Assembly (NCBI RefSeq): GCF_001659605.2
Contig: NC_035175.2
Span: 28,119,705 to 28,183,704 of the forward strand
DNA: 64,000 nucleotides
Direction of reading: 5' to 3'
Origin: Manihot esculenta
Taxonomy: Eukaryota; Streptophyta; Magnoliopsida; Malpighiales; Euphorbiaceae
In this document: positions 48,155 to 59,820 of the stretch, one piece after another
Numbering within the stretch: position 1 is the first letter of the stretch
How the letters are laid out: each line of letters opens with the position of its first letter
Notes under the pieces: model-generated
Told to the model about the DNA's origin: nothing
The model's input: only the letters and a program-made list of their open reading frames with translations
Database searches by the model: none
Translations under genes and position numbers: made by a program

Positions 48155-48515
48155 AGCTCTGAAGCAATTTCCCTCAGCAGATGATTTGAGAAAATGATGA
48201 TTGTGTTGGTGATGGAAAGGAAGGCGATCATAATATAGTAAGAGGGAACATGCATGCAATGGCTTACATTGTGTAAGAATATAGAAGATTTTTGTTTGGT
48301 AGACAAGAAATTCCCATAGTAAGCAACGAACATTGGTAGACAAGCCTAGGGAATTTACTTGTTAAAAAAGGCCGTTAAGACCAAGACTGTAAATTGATAT
48401 ATGAAAGAGGCAATAAAACGACAAGTAAATTGCCTAGGCTTGGCTAGCTGTTATTGAATTATATTCAATGATGTGGTTTGTTTTGATCTTCGTCGGATTT
48501 ATCCCAACTTTGATT

Positions 48516-48523
48516 GGATATTC
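48516..48523. promoter_or_regulatory. P1BS-type element upstream of PHT1 gene
   Basis: GGATATTC fits GNATATNC, the site bound by PHR1-class MYB-CC factors that switch on phosphate-starvation genes. It lies 362 bp upstream of the chosen ATG. Confidence 0.65.
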
Positions 48524-48538
48524 TTATTGTTTTTTAAA

Positions 48539-48546
48539 GCATATGC
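48539..48546. promoter_or_regulatory. Second P1BS-type element upstream of PHT1 gene
   Basis: GCATATGC is a perfect palindrome that fits GNATATNC, 23 bp (centre to centre) from the first site. Paired P1BS sites are common in phosphate-starvation promoters. Confidence 0.65.
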
Positions 48547-50448
48547 TCGTCTCCAATAAAAATGAACCCTATAGGTTTCTCCACATGCATATCTTTTCTT
48601 TTCTTTCTTCTTTTGTTTGCTTCTTGTGTTTCTCAAAGTGTTGCTATAGATTGGAGGTCAAATAATTTTTGTGAAAACTCAATTTTTGGGAGGCTTGTTT
48701 TTGTTGGGCTGGATTAATGTCTGTATACTCCAACATAAAGAAAGGTCCATTGGTTTATGAGAAAGCATGAATCTTCAATGTTGAAATAATTTTTTACTGT
48801 ATATTAAAATCTAACTTTTAGATATTACTTGAGATGGGATCTAACTTTTAGATATTATTTGAGATGGGATGAGGTGAGTATCACCTTTAAGTTTTAAAAA
48901 TTTAGAGGAGAGCGTCTTAATGGGTCTGTTCAGTATGAATTCGAATTGATTGAATCATTAAATTTTGAATCCGGTTTATATATAAAAAAAGTTCTTTAAA
49001 TATATAGAGAAAATAATAAAAATTTGAAAAATAATTTTAAAAAGTAAACGTGATTTTTATCCTATATCTTTCTCAAGTCAAAATAACTCATTTACTATAT
49101 ATACTAAAAGGTCAAAATAACCTGGTTGCGACGGTAATACCAGCTGTTTCTCCAGTTAAGGAATTTCTATATCTTCATATATAACGTAAATGGAAGATGT
49201 CCTAATAGAATATTAGGTTTTAATGGTTAATTTTGATGCACAGTACAAAATCTAGTTTGAAATTTGTTTGCATTGTCTTTTTCCAGGATTTTTAGTATTT
49301 CTTTTAAAAGAAAAAATTCCTTACTTGATTTTAAATAAAAAATTTACTATTTAATCTCTAAATATTCTCATTATTAATAAATCAGTTTTCCAATTTTAAA
49401 AAATCTATTAAAATATTTTTATTTTTTTATCTTAGTTAATCAAATAATCCTTCCATCTATTTTTACGGTTAAAAATATAATAAAAGACTAAATTACCGTT
49501 GACAATAACTTTTTAAAAATATAAGGATTAACTTGTTAATTATAGTAATACCCAAAAACTAAATAAGAGATTTTGTTTGAGAATAAAATTGAATTTTAAA
49601 ATTTTTTCTTCTATTTTTTATTTATTTTTAACGGAAAAAAGAAGAAAAGACATATTTTATTTTTTAAAAATATAAAAATTAACTCATCAATAATAATAAT
49701 ATTTAGATATTAAATAGTAAATGAAGGCAAAGACTCAATAGTCATCGATCCATGTGGCTTTGAAGCCTCATTCCCCTCTATAATACAATTTTTTTTAGGA
49801 TATATATATATATTGATTTCGTCAATTTATTTTTATTTATCCTCGTTTCATTCACTTCTTATCATGTATTTGCCAATGTGTTGAAATTTTAAAATTTTTT
49901 ATTTAAAGCACAAATCCAATCCACTCTTATTCCAAATACACACCCATCCAAATGGAGTAGTACTTATTATTAAATTAAATTAAAAAATTCAAGATGATAT
50001 TATTGGGATGAGTGTTTTTTAAAATATTAATTACTTAATTTTTAGTAAATTCTTTAATTTTTATGCCAAATAAAATATTTTAGTAATATTAAGGAGTGCA
50101 AAATTAAAATAAGTTTGATTAATATTTTATATGATAGAAAGATTAAAGAGTTAAGTTTTATAAAATAAAATTAATATTTTAATTCATTAATTCTGAAATA
50201 GAAACTAAATAATTAATTTTTTAAAAAATACAATGACGTGATAATAATTTATCCTTATTATTATAAGCTGCAGCTCAGACAATAATACAGAAACAACCTA
50301 TAAGACATTGACACATAAGAAAGTTCAGAAGAGATTTAGAATGCCAAAATGCAAATGAATTCAACCTGATATTCTAGAAGCCATGTAATAAAAGCATCCG
50401 GTACAGCTAAGCAAAAAACTAGCTCCCTTGTACATAGTTTGTGCCTTC
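48547..50448. other. AT-rich intergenic DNA
   Basis: No gene or RNA recognised. It contains a tandem duplication of a 30-bp unit (48811-48870, one mismatch) and many A/T runs. Bases 50270-50448 are probably the 3' UTR of the minus-strand gene that ends at 50449. Confidence 0.6.
48811..48870. repeat. 30-bp tandem duplication
   Basis: The unit starting CTAACTTTTAGATATTA and ending GAGATGGGAT occurs twice head to tail with one difference. Confidence 0.9.
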
Positions 50449-51120
50449 CTACAGCAAGTTGATTATTGAGCTAATGGAGAAACCCCATAGTCCGAAATTT
50501 GTAGTTAATGGAGCAAAAATACGTACCACCCTCGGCAGCATCGGGTATGTGAGAGTGCCAAGTATGAACCAGTTGAAGCTTAAGAGAGCAACTGCATCAG
50601 AAGCAGGTTTGTTGATTATGGTGGAGAAAAATTGAACCACACTTTTCAATGAAATGCCAACAACAGGGAAAAGAGCTACAACTAGGGGCATGCAGGGGTC
50701 TCCAGCCTCCCAGATAATGATTCCGATCAAAAGGGATAACATTGCACTGAATAGAGACCGTGAAACTGCGACATCTCTTCTCTGATTCAGATCATCATTC
50801 ATGTTTAAGCTCTTTGAGACGATACAATATGGAAATGAATCGATGGATGTTGTGGCTTTGCTTCCACTTCTCCAGAAATTGAACAATTCTGCTTCTCTCT
50901 TGCCTTCACCATGCCAGGCATCCTTACACAGCATCAGGTCTTCAAATACGATTCCACTACCTTTGTAACATGATTGGATCCCATAGGAAATGCCATGGTA
51001 GTCGGTACCACCAATATCAACATTTTGTGTATTATCAGCATCATAATGTCCTTTAAAGCTCCAATGGTCTTTACCCAGAATTTCCTTCAGCTTAATATTT
51101 TCAACTTTAAGATTTTGCAA
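50449..51120 (-). CDS. 3' exon of a conserved plant membrane protein, 5' partial
   Basis: The frame of 223 residues is open from an acceptor-like CCAATAG on the minus strand at 51121-51122, so it is probably a last exon. A hydrophilic part with DHWSFKGHYDADN and AWHGEGKREAELFNFWRSGS comes first. Then come about three hydrophobic segments: LFSAMLSLLIGIIIW, MPLVVALFPVVGISL, and AVALLSFNWFILGTLTY. The pattern recalls an uncharacterised plant membrane protein family, but I cannot name it and assign no function. No upstream exon was found up to the LINE at 51333, so the gene may be truncated. Confidence 0.65.
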   Translation of the reverse strand: MQNLKVENIKLKEILGKDHWSFKGHYDADNTQNVDIGGTDYHGISYGIQSCYKGSGIVFEDLMLCKDAWHGEGKREAELFNFWRSGSKATTSIDSFPYCIVSKSLNMNDDLNQRRDVAVSRSLFSAMLSLLIGIIIWEAGDPCMPLVVALFPVVGISLKSVVQFFSTIINKPASDAVALLSFNWFILGTLTYPMLPRVVRIFAPLTTNFGLWGFSISSIINLL

Positions 51121-52027
51121 CTATTGGAAGGCAAAAAAATATTTTTATTAGTAAAGCAAAGAATAAAGACATGCATGAACTGAAGACTAACTGCTTCAAA
51201 GTTCAATGTCAACTGCATGGTACAACAAGGAGAGATTTGATGGAAAATAATAGACAAGAATCCATAATCAAAGCTTAACTCAAGCAATTTATTTTTTGCA
51301 TTATCTGTTTCTGGTTATGCTTATGCCCTATCTTTTTTTTGGTCAATAAATTTTTATTGCCAAAGAATCAAACTGTACAATACAACCATCCACAATTTAT
51401 ATACAATTCCTAAGCAAATCAACCTACTTCATTCAATCTGTCAGTATAAAAAAACAAATAAAGCTAACCAGAAAACCAAGCTACCAATCATTTTTAAGCA
51501 TCATCTCAGAATATCCAAAGCAGACCCAATAAAACAAGAAAGGGTAACGAGCAGACCCAATCATCTTTTATTCTTCAAACTCATCTCATAATTTCAAATC
51601 ATAGCACACATGATTCACAGCATCATCCACTGACTTCAATACCATAAGCCTCCAACCATTCAACAACACATGTACAAGAAAGGGGAGAAGAGATATCCAC
51701 ATGAGCAATAGAGTAGCAACTCCAGCCCTTATTCCACGCTCATACAGTATACCTAGAGGAGCCTGGACCCCATTCCTGTTTAAGTCCACCTGCTCCAGTC
51801 CACTGCTCTGCTAGTTGTCCCACCTTCTTTCATTAATTTTAATTTCACAATAGTTGCTACTTTTTTCACAATTGACCCTGCATCAATTTCTAAATGATTA
51901 AACACAATCTAATTTCACTTCCACTATATATAATACACAGTAAAAATGAATGCAACTCTCCTTATGGCAGCTAGCAAGGATTTACCAGTAGTATTTCGTG
52001 TAAGCCAACTGATTTCTCGTCTCCATT

Positions 52028-54536
52028 TCATAGGCCCCTCTTAATCTCGTATCTCTGCAACACTTCTTTCCAGACCCTATTAGATATAGCAAAGAATAAA
52101 TGCTTCATTGTCTCCTCGTGAACATGGCATAAGTTGCACTTATCATCAGACACCGACTTCCATTTAACCAGTTTAATTTTAATAGCTAACCTGATTAGAA
52201 TAGCCATCCATACAATAAAACCATGTCTAGGCACCACATGCCTACCCCAGACCAGCTTCCACCAATTAACTTTGCAAGTTTTCTTCCTTAGCACCTCCCA
52301 AGCACTTACTATTGTATATCTGCCATAGTTAAACTCGATTTGATTTTATCCTCCACATACTCCCACACTTTATATCTCCTCACCTCATTCCATGCCAGCT
52401 CAGTCATACTGTCTAAAGGGTCAGGTAATTTCCACTACCCAACTCTCCATAACTCATTCACCTTTGCCTTTCGAGGGACATCAGTATCTTCAATTTTAAT
52501 GGAAGGGAATCTATCGACAATACTGGATCTATCCATCCAGGGTCAAACTAGAAGAAAAAGTTACCCTTCCCTAGCTTGTATTTGTAATAACCTTTTAAAA
52601 AACCCCTTAGGCCCACCAAGTGCCTCCATGACCAGCTTGCTTCCAGTGGTTTTGTTATCCCCCAATAGCTCAGTTTCTTCAATTTATTCTGCACTATCCA
52701 TTTTGTCCATAAGAATGACTTTAAGATTAACAATTCCCATACTTGTTTCCTAACAGCTGCAATATTCCATATTCCTATCCCTTTTATTTCCAGACCTCCT
52801 TCATTTTTAGGTCTACATATATAGTCCCAAGCTACTGCTCCTCTTTTGTCCCTTTCTAGAGTCTCAGCCCATAAGAATCTTCTGCATCTCCTGTCAATTT
52901 CCTATCCTTACTTTGCTACCCAGTTACTTACTCTAGCCATAATCTTATCAATCAAGGATATGCAGTGGCCATTTTTAATTGCAGTTGATACTAAAGGAAC
53001 TCTTAGATAGGTAACAGGAAACTTACCTTCCCTGAAGTTCAAAGTCTGTAATATTTGTCTCTTCACTTGATCCGATATTCTCGATACCAAAGGGACTCCT
53101 AGATAGGTAACAGGCAATGTACCTTCTCTGAAGTTCAAGGTCTGTAATATCTGTCTCTTCACTTGATCTGATACTCTCACAAAATACACTGAGCTTTTGG
53201 AGTCATTAACTTGTAACCCAGAAACAATCTCAAAGTGTTTTAAAGCATTACCCAAACCCTTCACAGACTCATAATCCCCATGACTAAAAAGAAAGAGAAC
53301 ATCCGCAAAGCACAGGTGATTCACTTTAATCTATTTGCACCCCTTATGAAACTTGAAGCTTGCTGATAATTTTACTGTAAGGACTCTGGATAAGTATTCC
53401 ATGGTTATAACAAAAAGAAGTGGAGACATTGAATCCCCTTATCTAAGCCCTTTCTTCCCAGGGAAGAAACCTTCACAGCGACCATTTACCATCATTGAAA
53501 ATCAAGGTATTCCCACACACTTCATAATCCAACCCATAAACTTATTTAGAAAGCATAGCCCCATCAACATTTCCTCCATAAAGCCCCATTGGATAGAGTC
53601 ATAAGCTTTTCTCAAATTTACATTCATTGCACAACATGGAATCTCAAAACCCTGATGATAATTCCTCATTAGCTCATAAGCTAAGAGGACATTCTCAACT
53701 ATTTTCCTTCCTAGTACAAACGCAGATCGAGCCGTTAATGATTCTACAAAGAACTTTCCTCAACCTGTTTGCAATGATTTTTGTAATTACCTTGTAGATG
53801 ACAATACAACATACAATAGGTCTGAAATCTGTCAAGCCAGCAAAACTCTGTATCTTAGAGATAACAGTTAAAGTAGTAACACTAAATTGCTTTAGAAGCC
53901 TACTAGTCTCGAAAAATTCTTTCACTGCCCCTGTGGCATCTGCTTCTACAATTCTCCATACCTTTTTAAAGAAAAGACTATTAAAACCATCTACTCCTGG
54001 AGCTTTATTATCTCCTATAGTCCATACTGCAGCTCTAATTTCTTCATCTGTGATAGCAAAACACAACTCATCAGCTTCCTCCTCACTCACTGTAGCTCCA
54101 CTTCTAATTGTTTCTATACAAATATGTTGTCTATTAAACTCATTAGCCCCTGTTAGAGCCTTATAATACTCTACCATTGTCACTTTTATTTTCCTTTGAT
54201 CAAAGGTTTTCCCATCATGTAACTTTAAGCTTAAAATTTTATTTCTTGCAAGCTCACAATTTTATTTCTTGCATTCCTAACTTTCATTGAGTTATGGAAG
54301 TACTTGGTATTTGAATCACCAAATTTGATCCAATTAACTCTTAACTTTTGTTTATACAACTCCTCTTCCTGCTTAAGAAGCATCCTATACTGATTCACAA
54401 TGACTCTTTCCTCATTCAGCAGGGTTTGATTCAGAGGATCCTCCTGCAACCCCATCTGAACTTCCTCCATCAACTGTCTATACTTACAAATCTTGTCTTG
54501 CATCTCAGAGAATTCTCTTCTGTTTAGCTTCCTCAA
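52028..54536 (-). pseudogene. LINE ORF2: reverse transcriptase and zf-RVT remnants
   Basis: From the right: 54536-54231 has WIKFGDSNTKYFHNS, typical of the segment before RT. 54183-53695 has NKAPGVDGFNSLFFKKVW and DFRPIVCCIVIYKVITKIIA (RT fingers). About 53460-53324 has GDSMSPLLFVITMEYLSR. 53324-52908 has LCFADVLFLF, where the catalytic ADD is ADV. 52294-52028 has a zf-RVT region (CNLCHVHEETMKHLFF). Several stops and frameshifts separate these. A 96-bp tandem duplication lies at 52987-53178. Confidence 0.82.
52987..53178 (-). repeat. 96-bp in-frame tandem duplication in LINE RT
   Basis: Two copies with a 96-bp period. Each codes SDQVKRQILQTLNFREG and a following VTYL(G/R)VPLVS segment, so 32 residues are doubled without a frame change. 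Confidence 0.85.
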
Positions 54537-54690
54537 CCTCTTGCTTGAGGCCCTTCAATTTGCACCATAATTTATATATAGCAGATCCACCTACTTCCTA
54601 CTTCCTTATACCATGATCTCTGCACAATGCCAACAAATTCAGGATGTGCAGTGCACATATTATAAAATCTGAACGGTACATTTCTGCTTT

Positions 54691-54798
54691 CCATATCTGA
54701 GAGTCCGGAGGGTAGAGCTTCATATTCTCAAAGAGCAAACTTCTCCATATCTGAGAGTCCAGAGGGTAGAGCGTCATATTCTCAAAGAGCACACTTCT
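54691..54798. repeat. 54-bp tandem duplication
   Basis: The unit starting CCATATCTGAGAGTCC and including ATATTCTCAAAGAGCA occurs twice with a few changes, between the LINE end and an LTR remnant. No function is seen. Confidence 0.85.
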
Positions 54799-55200
54799 CT
54801 ATGAAACAGCCCGGCCCAAACTGGCCCAAATAACTTTTGGACCCACTTTTCCACTTAACCCAAAATGGTTAACCCAAGTTATTTAGTAGTTTCGTGCTAA
54901 CTATTATATATAATTCCAATTTCCTATAATCTGCCGATGTGGGACGAATTTGCGCCGCAAATCCGCAAGCAAGCAACTGAGCGTTACACTCGGTTCCACT
55001 AAATTTGCGACTAAATTTGCGACGTCCTCGTCGCAACTAAATCAGTTACAATGGCTAACTAGGACCGGACCCTTGGGTATTGTGGTTCACTAGTACCTCG
55101 GGCAGCTCCACCTCGTCTCTCACAGGTAGCCCTTTCCTCGCAGACCCACTAGCTCCGCACAATTTGTGCGACCCAGGGTGGCTCTGATACCAATTGAAAC
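54793..55200 (-). mobile_element. Remnant of a minus-strand LTR element
   Basis: TGAAACAGCCCGGCCC at 54793 and TGAAACAGTCCGATCC at 55195 are diverged copies of an LTR edge, and both continue with ACTGGCCCAAATAAC. The minus strand has a tRNA-iMet primer site TGGTATCAGAGCC at 55180-55192, two bases inside the right copy. The 400 bp between have no coding sequence. It could be a small non-autonomous (TRIM-like) element or an internally deleted one. The outer end of the right LTR is not resolved. Confidence 0.5.
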
Positions 55201-55683
55201 AGTCCGATCCGAACTGGCCCAAATAACTTGGAATCAGCCTTAAGCAGTTCCAATCGAATCCAATTCATGAAGATTCAGGGCCAAGTTCAGACTTGTTCAA
55301 AGGAAGTTCTTATAATAGTCTTTGACTGGTCCAGTCCACTTTGGTCCACCTCTTTGAGTCCCCACTCGCTTTTTTTTTTCTTTAATAAAAAACTGAGCCG
55401 AAGCAAGTTTTGGTTTATGGTTGGAAGAGCATACCAAAACCAGCTCCCCTATATGAGGTTCAAGGTTGTTTCAGGACCATTAACCAATGTTGACCATTGA
55501 CCAATATAGAATGTTCCTAATTAGAAGGATTCAAATTTTGGATCCTAATTAGACTTAATTATAAATATTGTATTCTTATTGTAGCTATTCTTAATTTAGC
55601 TTGATTTTTTGTGTATAAATACTCAAATCTTCTAAAGATCAATTCAATTGAAATAAAATTAAAAATTCCTCTCAAAATTCTTT

Positions 55684-58655
55684 ATGGTATCAGAGTTTTA
55701 CCACTTTAATTAGCATAAATTTCAAATCTGTCACAAAAAGTTAGGGTTAAGTAATAGGTCAAATTTCTTGGCGACTATATCAAGAGAGTTGTTCAATACC
55801 ACCCGTCCCGAAGAAAGCCCATCAAATTTCCGGTTGATCCTCGGCGACGCGACCCCACTCCAAGCATGCACGTGTCCTCACGCGCCGCCACAGCATTCTG
55901 CGTCTCCTTCCACGCACCTGTGCGTGAGCCTTTCTTTAGAGTCCTTTTTCGTCGACACTCCTTTCCAGCCCTCTTTCCAGCATGTCGCACCTTTGCCAGC
56001 CCTGTTCCGTGACCGAATTCTACTTTGAGCTTTTCAAGGTGTTTTAACAATAACTTGGTTGGTCCTGTCTCTTTGTGTTGCTGACCCCTTTTTACCTTTA
56101 AAATGCCAGATAAGAAAGGCTCTAATGGCGATGATGTATGTATTTTTGATATTGCTCCATAGATTATTGATTCTAATGCAAATAGACACATGATGGATAC
56201 CTCTAAACGCTTCTTTAATTACCTTCCGTGTCTACAAAAGGAGACAGTCAGAAACCGGATCGATTGTTTGTACTTTCGATATTAAGCTATCCTCTATTTT
56301 CTATGTTCTTTATTTCTCTATTAATCTTTTATCTGTCGATGCTCTGACCAAACCTCTTAACTGTAAAATTGAAATTTTTTTTCTGACTATTGTGTTATTC
56401 AAAACCTTCAAACTAGGAAGAGGATTGGCTATGTAGATTGCACGATGGTCTATATATGTTGGAAGGAAATCTGGATTTAAATTCACTTCAGGCTATTTTT
56501 GAAAGAAATTAAGATGTCAATCAGGAAATCATACAGTCACATCGACAGTTAGGACACTCATCCTTCTTTGCTTTAGAGAAACTCAATGTGGTTCTTTAGT
56601 TTGTGATGCTTGTGAGTATGCTAAGCATATAAGAACATCTTATCCCTCTAGTAGCAATAGAAGTATGATCCCTCTTGTGGCCATCCGTTCTGACAATTGG
56701 GGACCTACTCAAACGGTTTTACTATCTGATAATCATTGGTTTATTACATTTATTGATTGTTGCAGTCACATGACTTGGATTTATTGATAAAAAAAATAGT
56801 GATGTGGCTTATTGCTTTTAATTTTTTCATAAGATGATTTGTATTCAATTTGATGTTGAAATAAAAGTTTTGAGAACTGATAATAGTACCGAGTACATGG
56901 ATGGTTGTTTTTCTACTTATCTGCATCAAACTAATTGTCCTTATACTAGTGCCCAAAATGGTATTGCTGAAAGAAAAAAATAAGCACCTATTGAAAATAG
57001 CCCAATCTCTCCTTTTCACCATGAACTTTCTAAAAACCTATTGGGGAGATGCAATCCTATCTGCAGCTTATCTCATCAATAGAATGCCTCTTAAAACTCT
57101 TACCTTTAAAAGCCCTTTAAAAGTGCTACAAGGAAAAAATACTTATACTTTTCCACCAAAGGTGTTTGGATGCACGTGTTCTGTTCATACTAGGACAGGT
57201 GGGAAGCTCGACCTAAGGGCTCCTAAATGTGTGTTGGTTGAGTAGTGGATACTCTCATGTACAGAAGGATTACAAGTGTTACCAGCCTCCATCTAGAAAA
57301 TACTTTGTCAGTATGAATGTTATATTTAGAGAGACTGAACCTTATTTCAATACTATCCCATGACCTCTAAAGGGGGAGAACAATGAGAGAGGATATGATT
57401 CCTAGTCCTATAACTCTAGAGCGTTTTACTATAGAGGAGACTACTATACAGGGGAAGACTATTGATGATCAGGAAAAGATAATTGGGCGTTTGAATAAAC
57501 CAGATTTAAGGAGATACTCAAGAAGAGACAATAGAAGCAAAAAAAGCCATTGTGCAGCCTACTCAGTATCATAAATCTCTCTCTTCTCCGTCTGGTGAGT
57601 CATCCCTAAACCTTAAACCCATTAATGATCTAAATAAACCAATTGCTCAAAAAAAAGATATTAGATCTTGCACAAAACACTATTTCTAACTCTCTCTCTT
57701 ACAATTCTTTATCTCCATCCTATAGAGTCTTGTCTATTTCCTTTGTGTCTATTCCACAGGATTGAAAGGAAGCTCTTAAAACTTCCAATTTAATTCTAAT
57801 TGGAAGGAAGCAATGATTGAAGAAATGAAAGTCTTGACTAAAATGAAACCTAGGGAGTTGATGTCTTCCACCTAGAAAAAAAACTAGTTGGCTGCAAATG
57901 AGTGATCAGTGTGAAACACAAAGCAAATGGAGCAATTGAAAGATTTAAGGTCAGACTAGTTGCCAAGGGATACACTCAAATCTATGGAGTGAATTACCAG
58001 GAGACATTTGCCTCTATTACCAAAATGAACTCAATCAGAGTATTATTTTCTTGCGCTACCAATCTTGACTAGGACCTATAGCAATTTGATGTGAAAAATG
58101 CATTCCTCCAAAAAGACTTAGATGAGGAAGTGTATATGAAAATTTCTCTTGGATTTGCTGATGAAAAAGCATAAGGAAAAGAGTGCAGGCTAAAGAAGGC
58201 ATTGTATGGGTTGAAGCAGTCACCTAGAGATTGGTTTGATCGATTTAGTAGAGCTATGATTTCCCTTGGCTATCAACAGAGCAATGTTTATCATACCCTA
58301 TTTATCAGACATTACAAGGGTAAAATCTCTTCTCATAGTCTATGTTGATGAAATAGTAATGATAGGGGATGACACTGAAGAGATAACTCAGCTGAAAAAG
58401 CTTTTAGCTCAAGAGTTCGAAATTAAAGATCTAGGAAAACTTCAATATATTTTCCTGGGAATCGAGATTGCAAGATCAAAGAAAAGAAATCTTTATTTCT
58501 TAGAGAAAATACATTCTGGATCTTTTAGAAGAAACTGATATGTTAGACTGCAAACCAACAGAAACTTCTATTGAGAGCAATCACAAGCTACAAGTAGACA
58601 AGCTACAAGCAGAGATTGGTGAACTGTTCATCGACACTGTTCATCTTGGTGGTGC
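55684..58655 (+). mobile_element. Copia J: degenerate plus-strand Ty1/copia fragment
   Basis: A primer-site word TGGTATCAGAG at 55686 follows an AT-rich LTR-like end. A GC-rich leader spans about 55795-56030. The region codes for protease, integrase and RT remnants in order and stops in mid-pol near 58655, where another copia fragment begins. The LTR start is not fixed. Confidence 0.7.
56102..58538 (+). pseudogene. Copia J gag-pol remnants
   Basis: A very short gag start (MPDKKGSNGDD) is followed within 15 codons by the protease segment IIDSNANRHMMDTSK, so gag is almost wholly deleted. Further on: integrase (WGPTQTVLLSDNHWFITFID near 56700, YWGDAILSAAYLINRMP near 57040), RT fingers (ERFKVRLVAKGYTQ near 57935, FDVKNAFLQKDLDEEVYMK near 58085) and palm with IVYVDEIVMIG near 58335, where YVDD is YVDE. 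Many stops and frameshifts. Confidence 0.8.
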
Positions 58656-58800
58656 TTTAGAATTTTAGGGTTTGTGGCTTACCGATCTGTCTTGGACGTT
58701 GTTTTGGTTCTTGATCCTTTATCGAAGGAAATTAGTCGTTACTGGCTTTGATTTTGAATACAATTCAATAAAGGGTTTCTATCATTTTCTTTTATCTTAT

Positions 58801-59266
58801 CAAATGGCAGTCACATCTGAGAAAACTATTTTAGTATCTGCAGAAGACTTTGCTCAATTCTCTCAATATAAAGAGTAATTAAGGCTCACTAATTCTTCTA
58901 CCTCTACTATCAGTAATTCAAGTATTACCACCTCTTGTCTTGCCTCTACTTCTATATGGGTTATTCATTCTGGTACTACAAATCATATGACAGGTAATTC
59001 TAGTTTCGTATCAGCTTTTTAATCTCATACAACCTCCTCCTTTGTTACTTTAGCTGAGGGATCTACCTCTTGTGCCATGAGTTCTGGGATTGCAAACCCT
59101 ACACCATCTGTCTCTTTGTCGTCTGTTCTATGTTTGCACAACTTTCTTTTAATTTGCTTTCTGTCAGAAAACTTACTCGAAACTTGAATTGTCGTGTCCC
59201 ATTCTTTCATGATCATTGTATTTTTCAGGATCTTACAACGAAGCAGATTTTTAGAAAGATAATATT
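58801..59266 (+). pseudogene. Copia K fragment: gag end, protease, pre-integrase
   Basis: The sequence reads a gag tail (EDFAQFSQYKE), then protease WVIHSGTTNHMTGNSSF (near 58948), then LSFNLLSVRKLTRNLN (near 59140) and FQDLTTKQIF to about 59255. Stops and a frameshift are present. It is a different copia family from J and is cut by the LTR of element L at 59267. Confidence 0.78.
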
Positions 59267-59434
59267 TGTTGTATTTTACAATAGAAATTACAACCTATTT
59301 ATACATGAGAGACGGTATCTAAACAGGAAGGAAAATTAAGCCTATGAGTATACAATCCCTAAGATTAAGCAATTAACCCATCTATCAATATTTACTTCCT
59401 ATATTAACATATTTACTTCTTATAACCTATAACA
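59267..59434 (-). repeat. 3' LTR of copia L (168 bp)
   Basis: On the plus strand it runs TGTTGTATTT to CTATAACA. On the minus strand it follows the polypurine tract CTTGAGGGGGAG (59435-59446) and the RNase H end. The left boundary is inferred from the TG start and from where copia K homology stops. Confidence 0.65.
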
Positions 59435-59441
59435 CTCCCCC

Positions 59442-59820
59442 TCAAGTTGGAGCATAAATGTTAATCATGCCCAACTTGTTACATGTATAATCAACTCGAG
59501 TCCCATTTAGAGCTTTAGTGAAGATATCTCCTAATTGTTCTCCGGTTCGAATATGTCCTGTTGATATTATCTTTTGTTGGACCTTTTCACGAACAAAATG
59601 ACAATCAATCTCGATGTGTTTAGTCCTCTCGTGAAATACTGGATTGGAGGCAATGTGGATAGCTGCTTGATTATCACACCACAACTTAGCAAGCACCGAA
59701 TTTGTGAACCCAACTTCTTCCAATAGTTGACGTACCTACAAGACTTCACAAACGGCTTGTGTCATGGCTCGATATTCAGATTCAGCACTAGAACGGGAGA
59801 CCACTTACTTTTCCATGAGA
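59442..59820 (-). pseudogene. Copia L RNase H end
   Basis: The minus strand reads SSAESEYRAMTQAVCEVL, a stop near 59735 (TAG where Trp is usual), then EEVGFTNSVLAKLWCDNQAA and FTKALNGTRVDYTCNKLG, ending at 59442-59444. This is the C-terminal RNase H of a copia polyprotein. It is cut on the right near 59820 by an Athila-type LTR fragment. Confidence 0.85.

Larger units (their letters stand above)
51333..54600 (-). mobile_element. 5'-truncated L1-like LINE
   Basis: The minus strand carries ORF2-type sequence in the order pre-RT helical region, RT, zf-RVT. On the plus strand a T8 run at 51333-51340 marks the poly(A) end. No endonuclease domain is seen, so the 5' end near 54600 is truncated, as is usual for LINEs. 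No target duplication could be fixed. Confidence 0.75.

Noticed and set aside
48155..48343. 63-residue N-terminal extension of the PHT1 protein
   Set aside because: The in-frame upstream sequence is unlike PHT1 N-termini, while [13 protein letters not shown] at 48154 is the usual start.
55768..56028. 86-codon frame in the leader of copia J
   Set aside because: It lies between the primer site and the gag remnant, GC-rich, with no match to a known protein.
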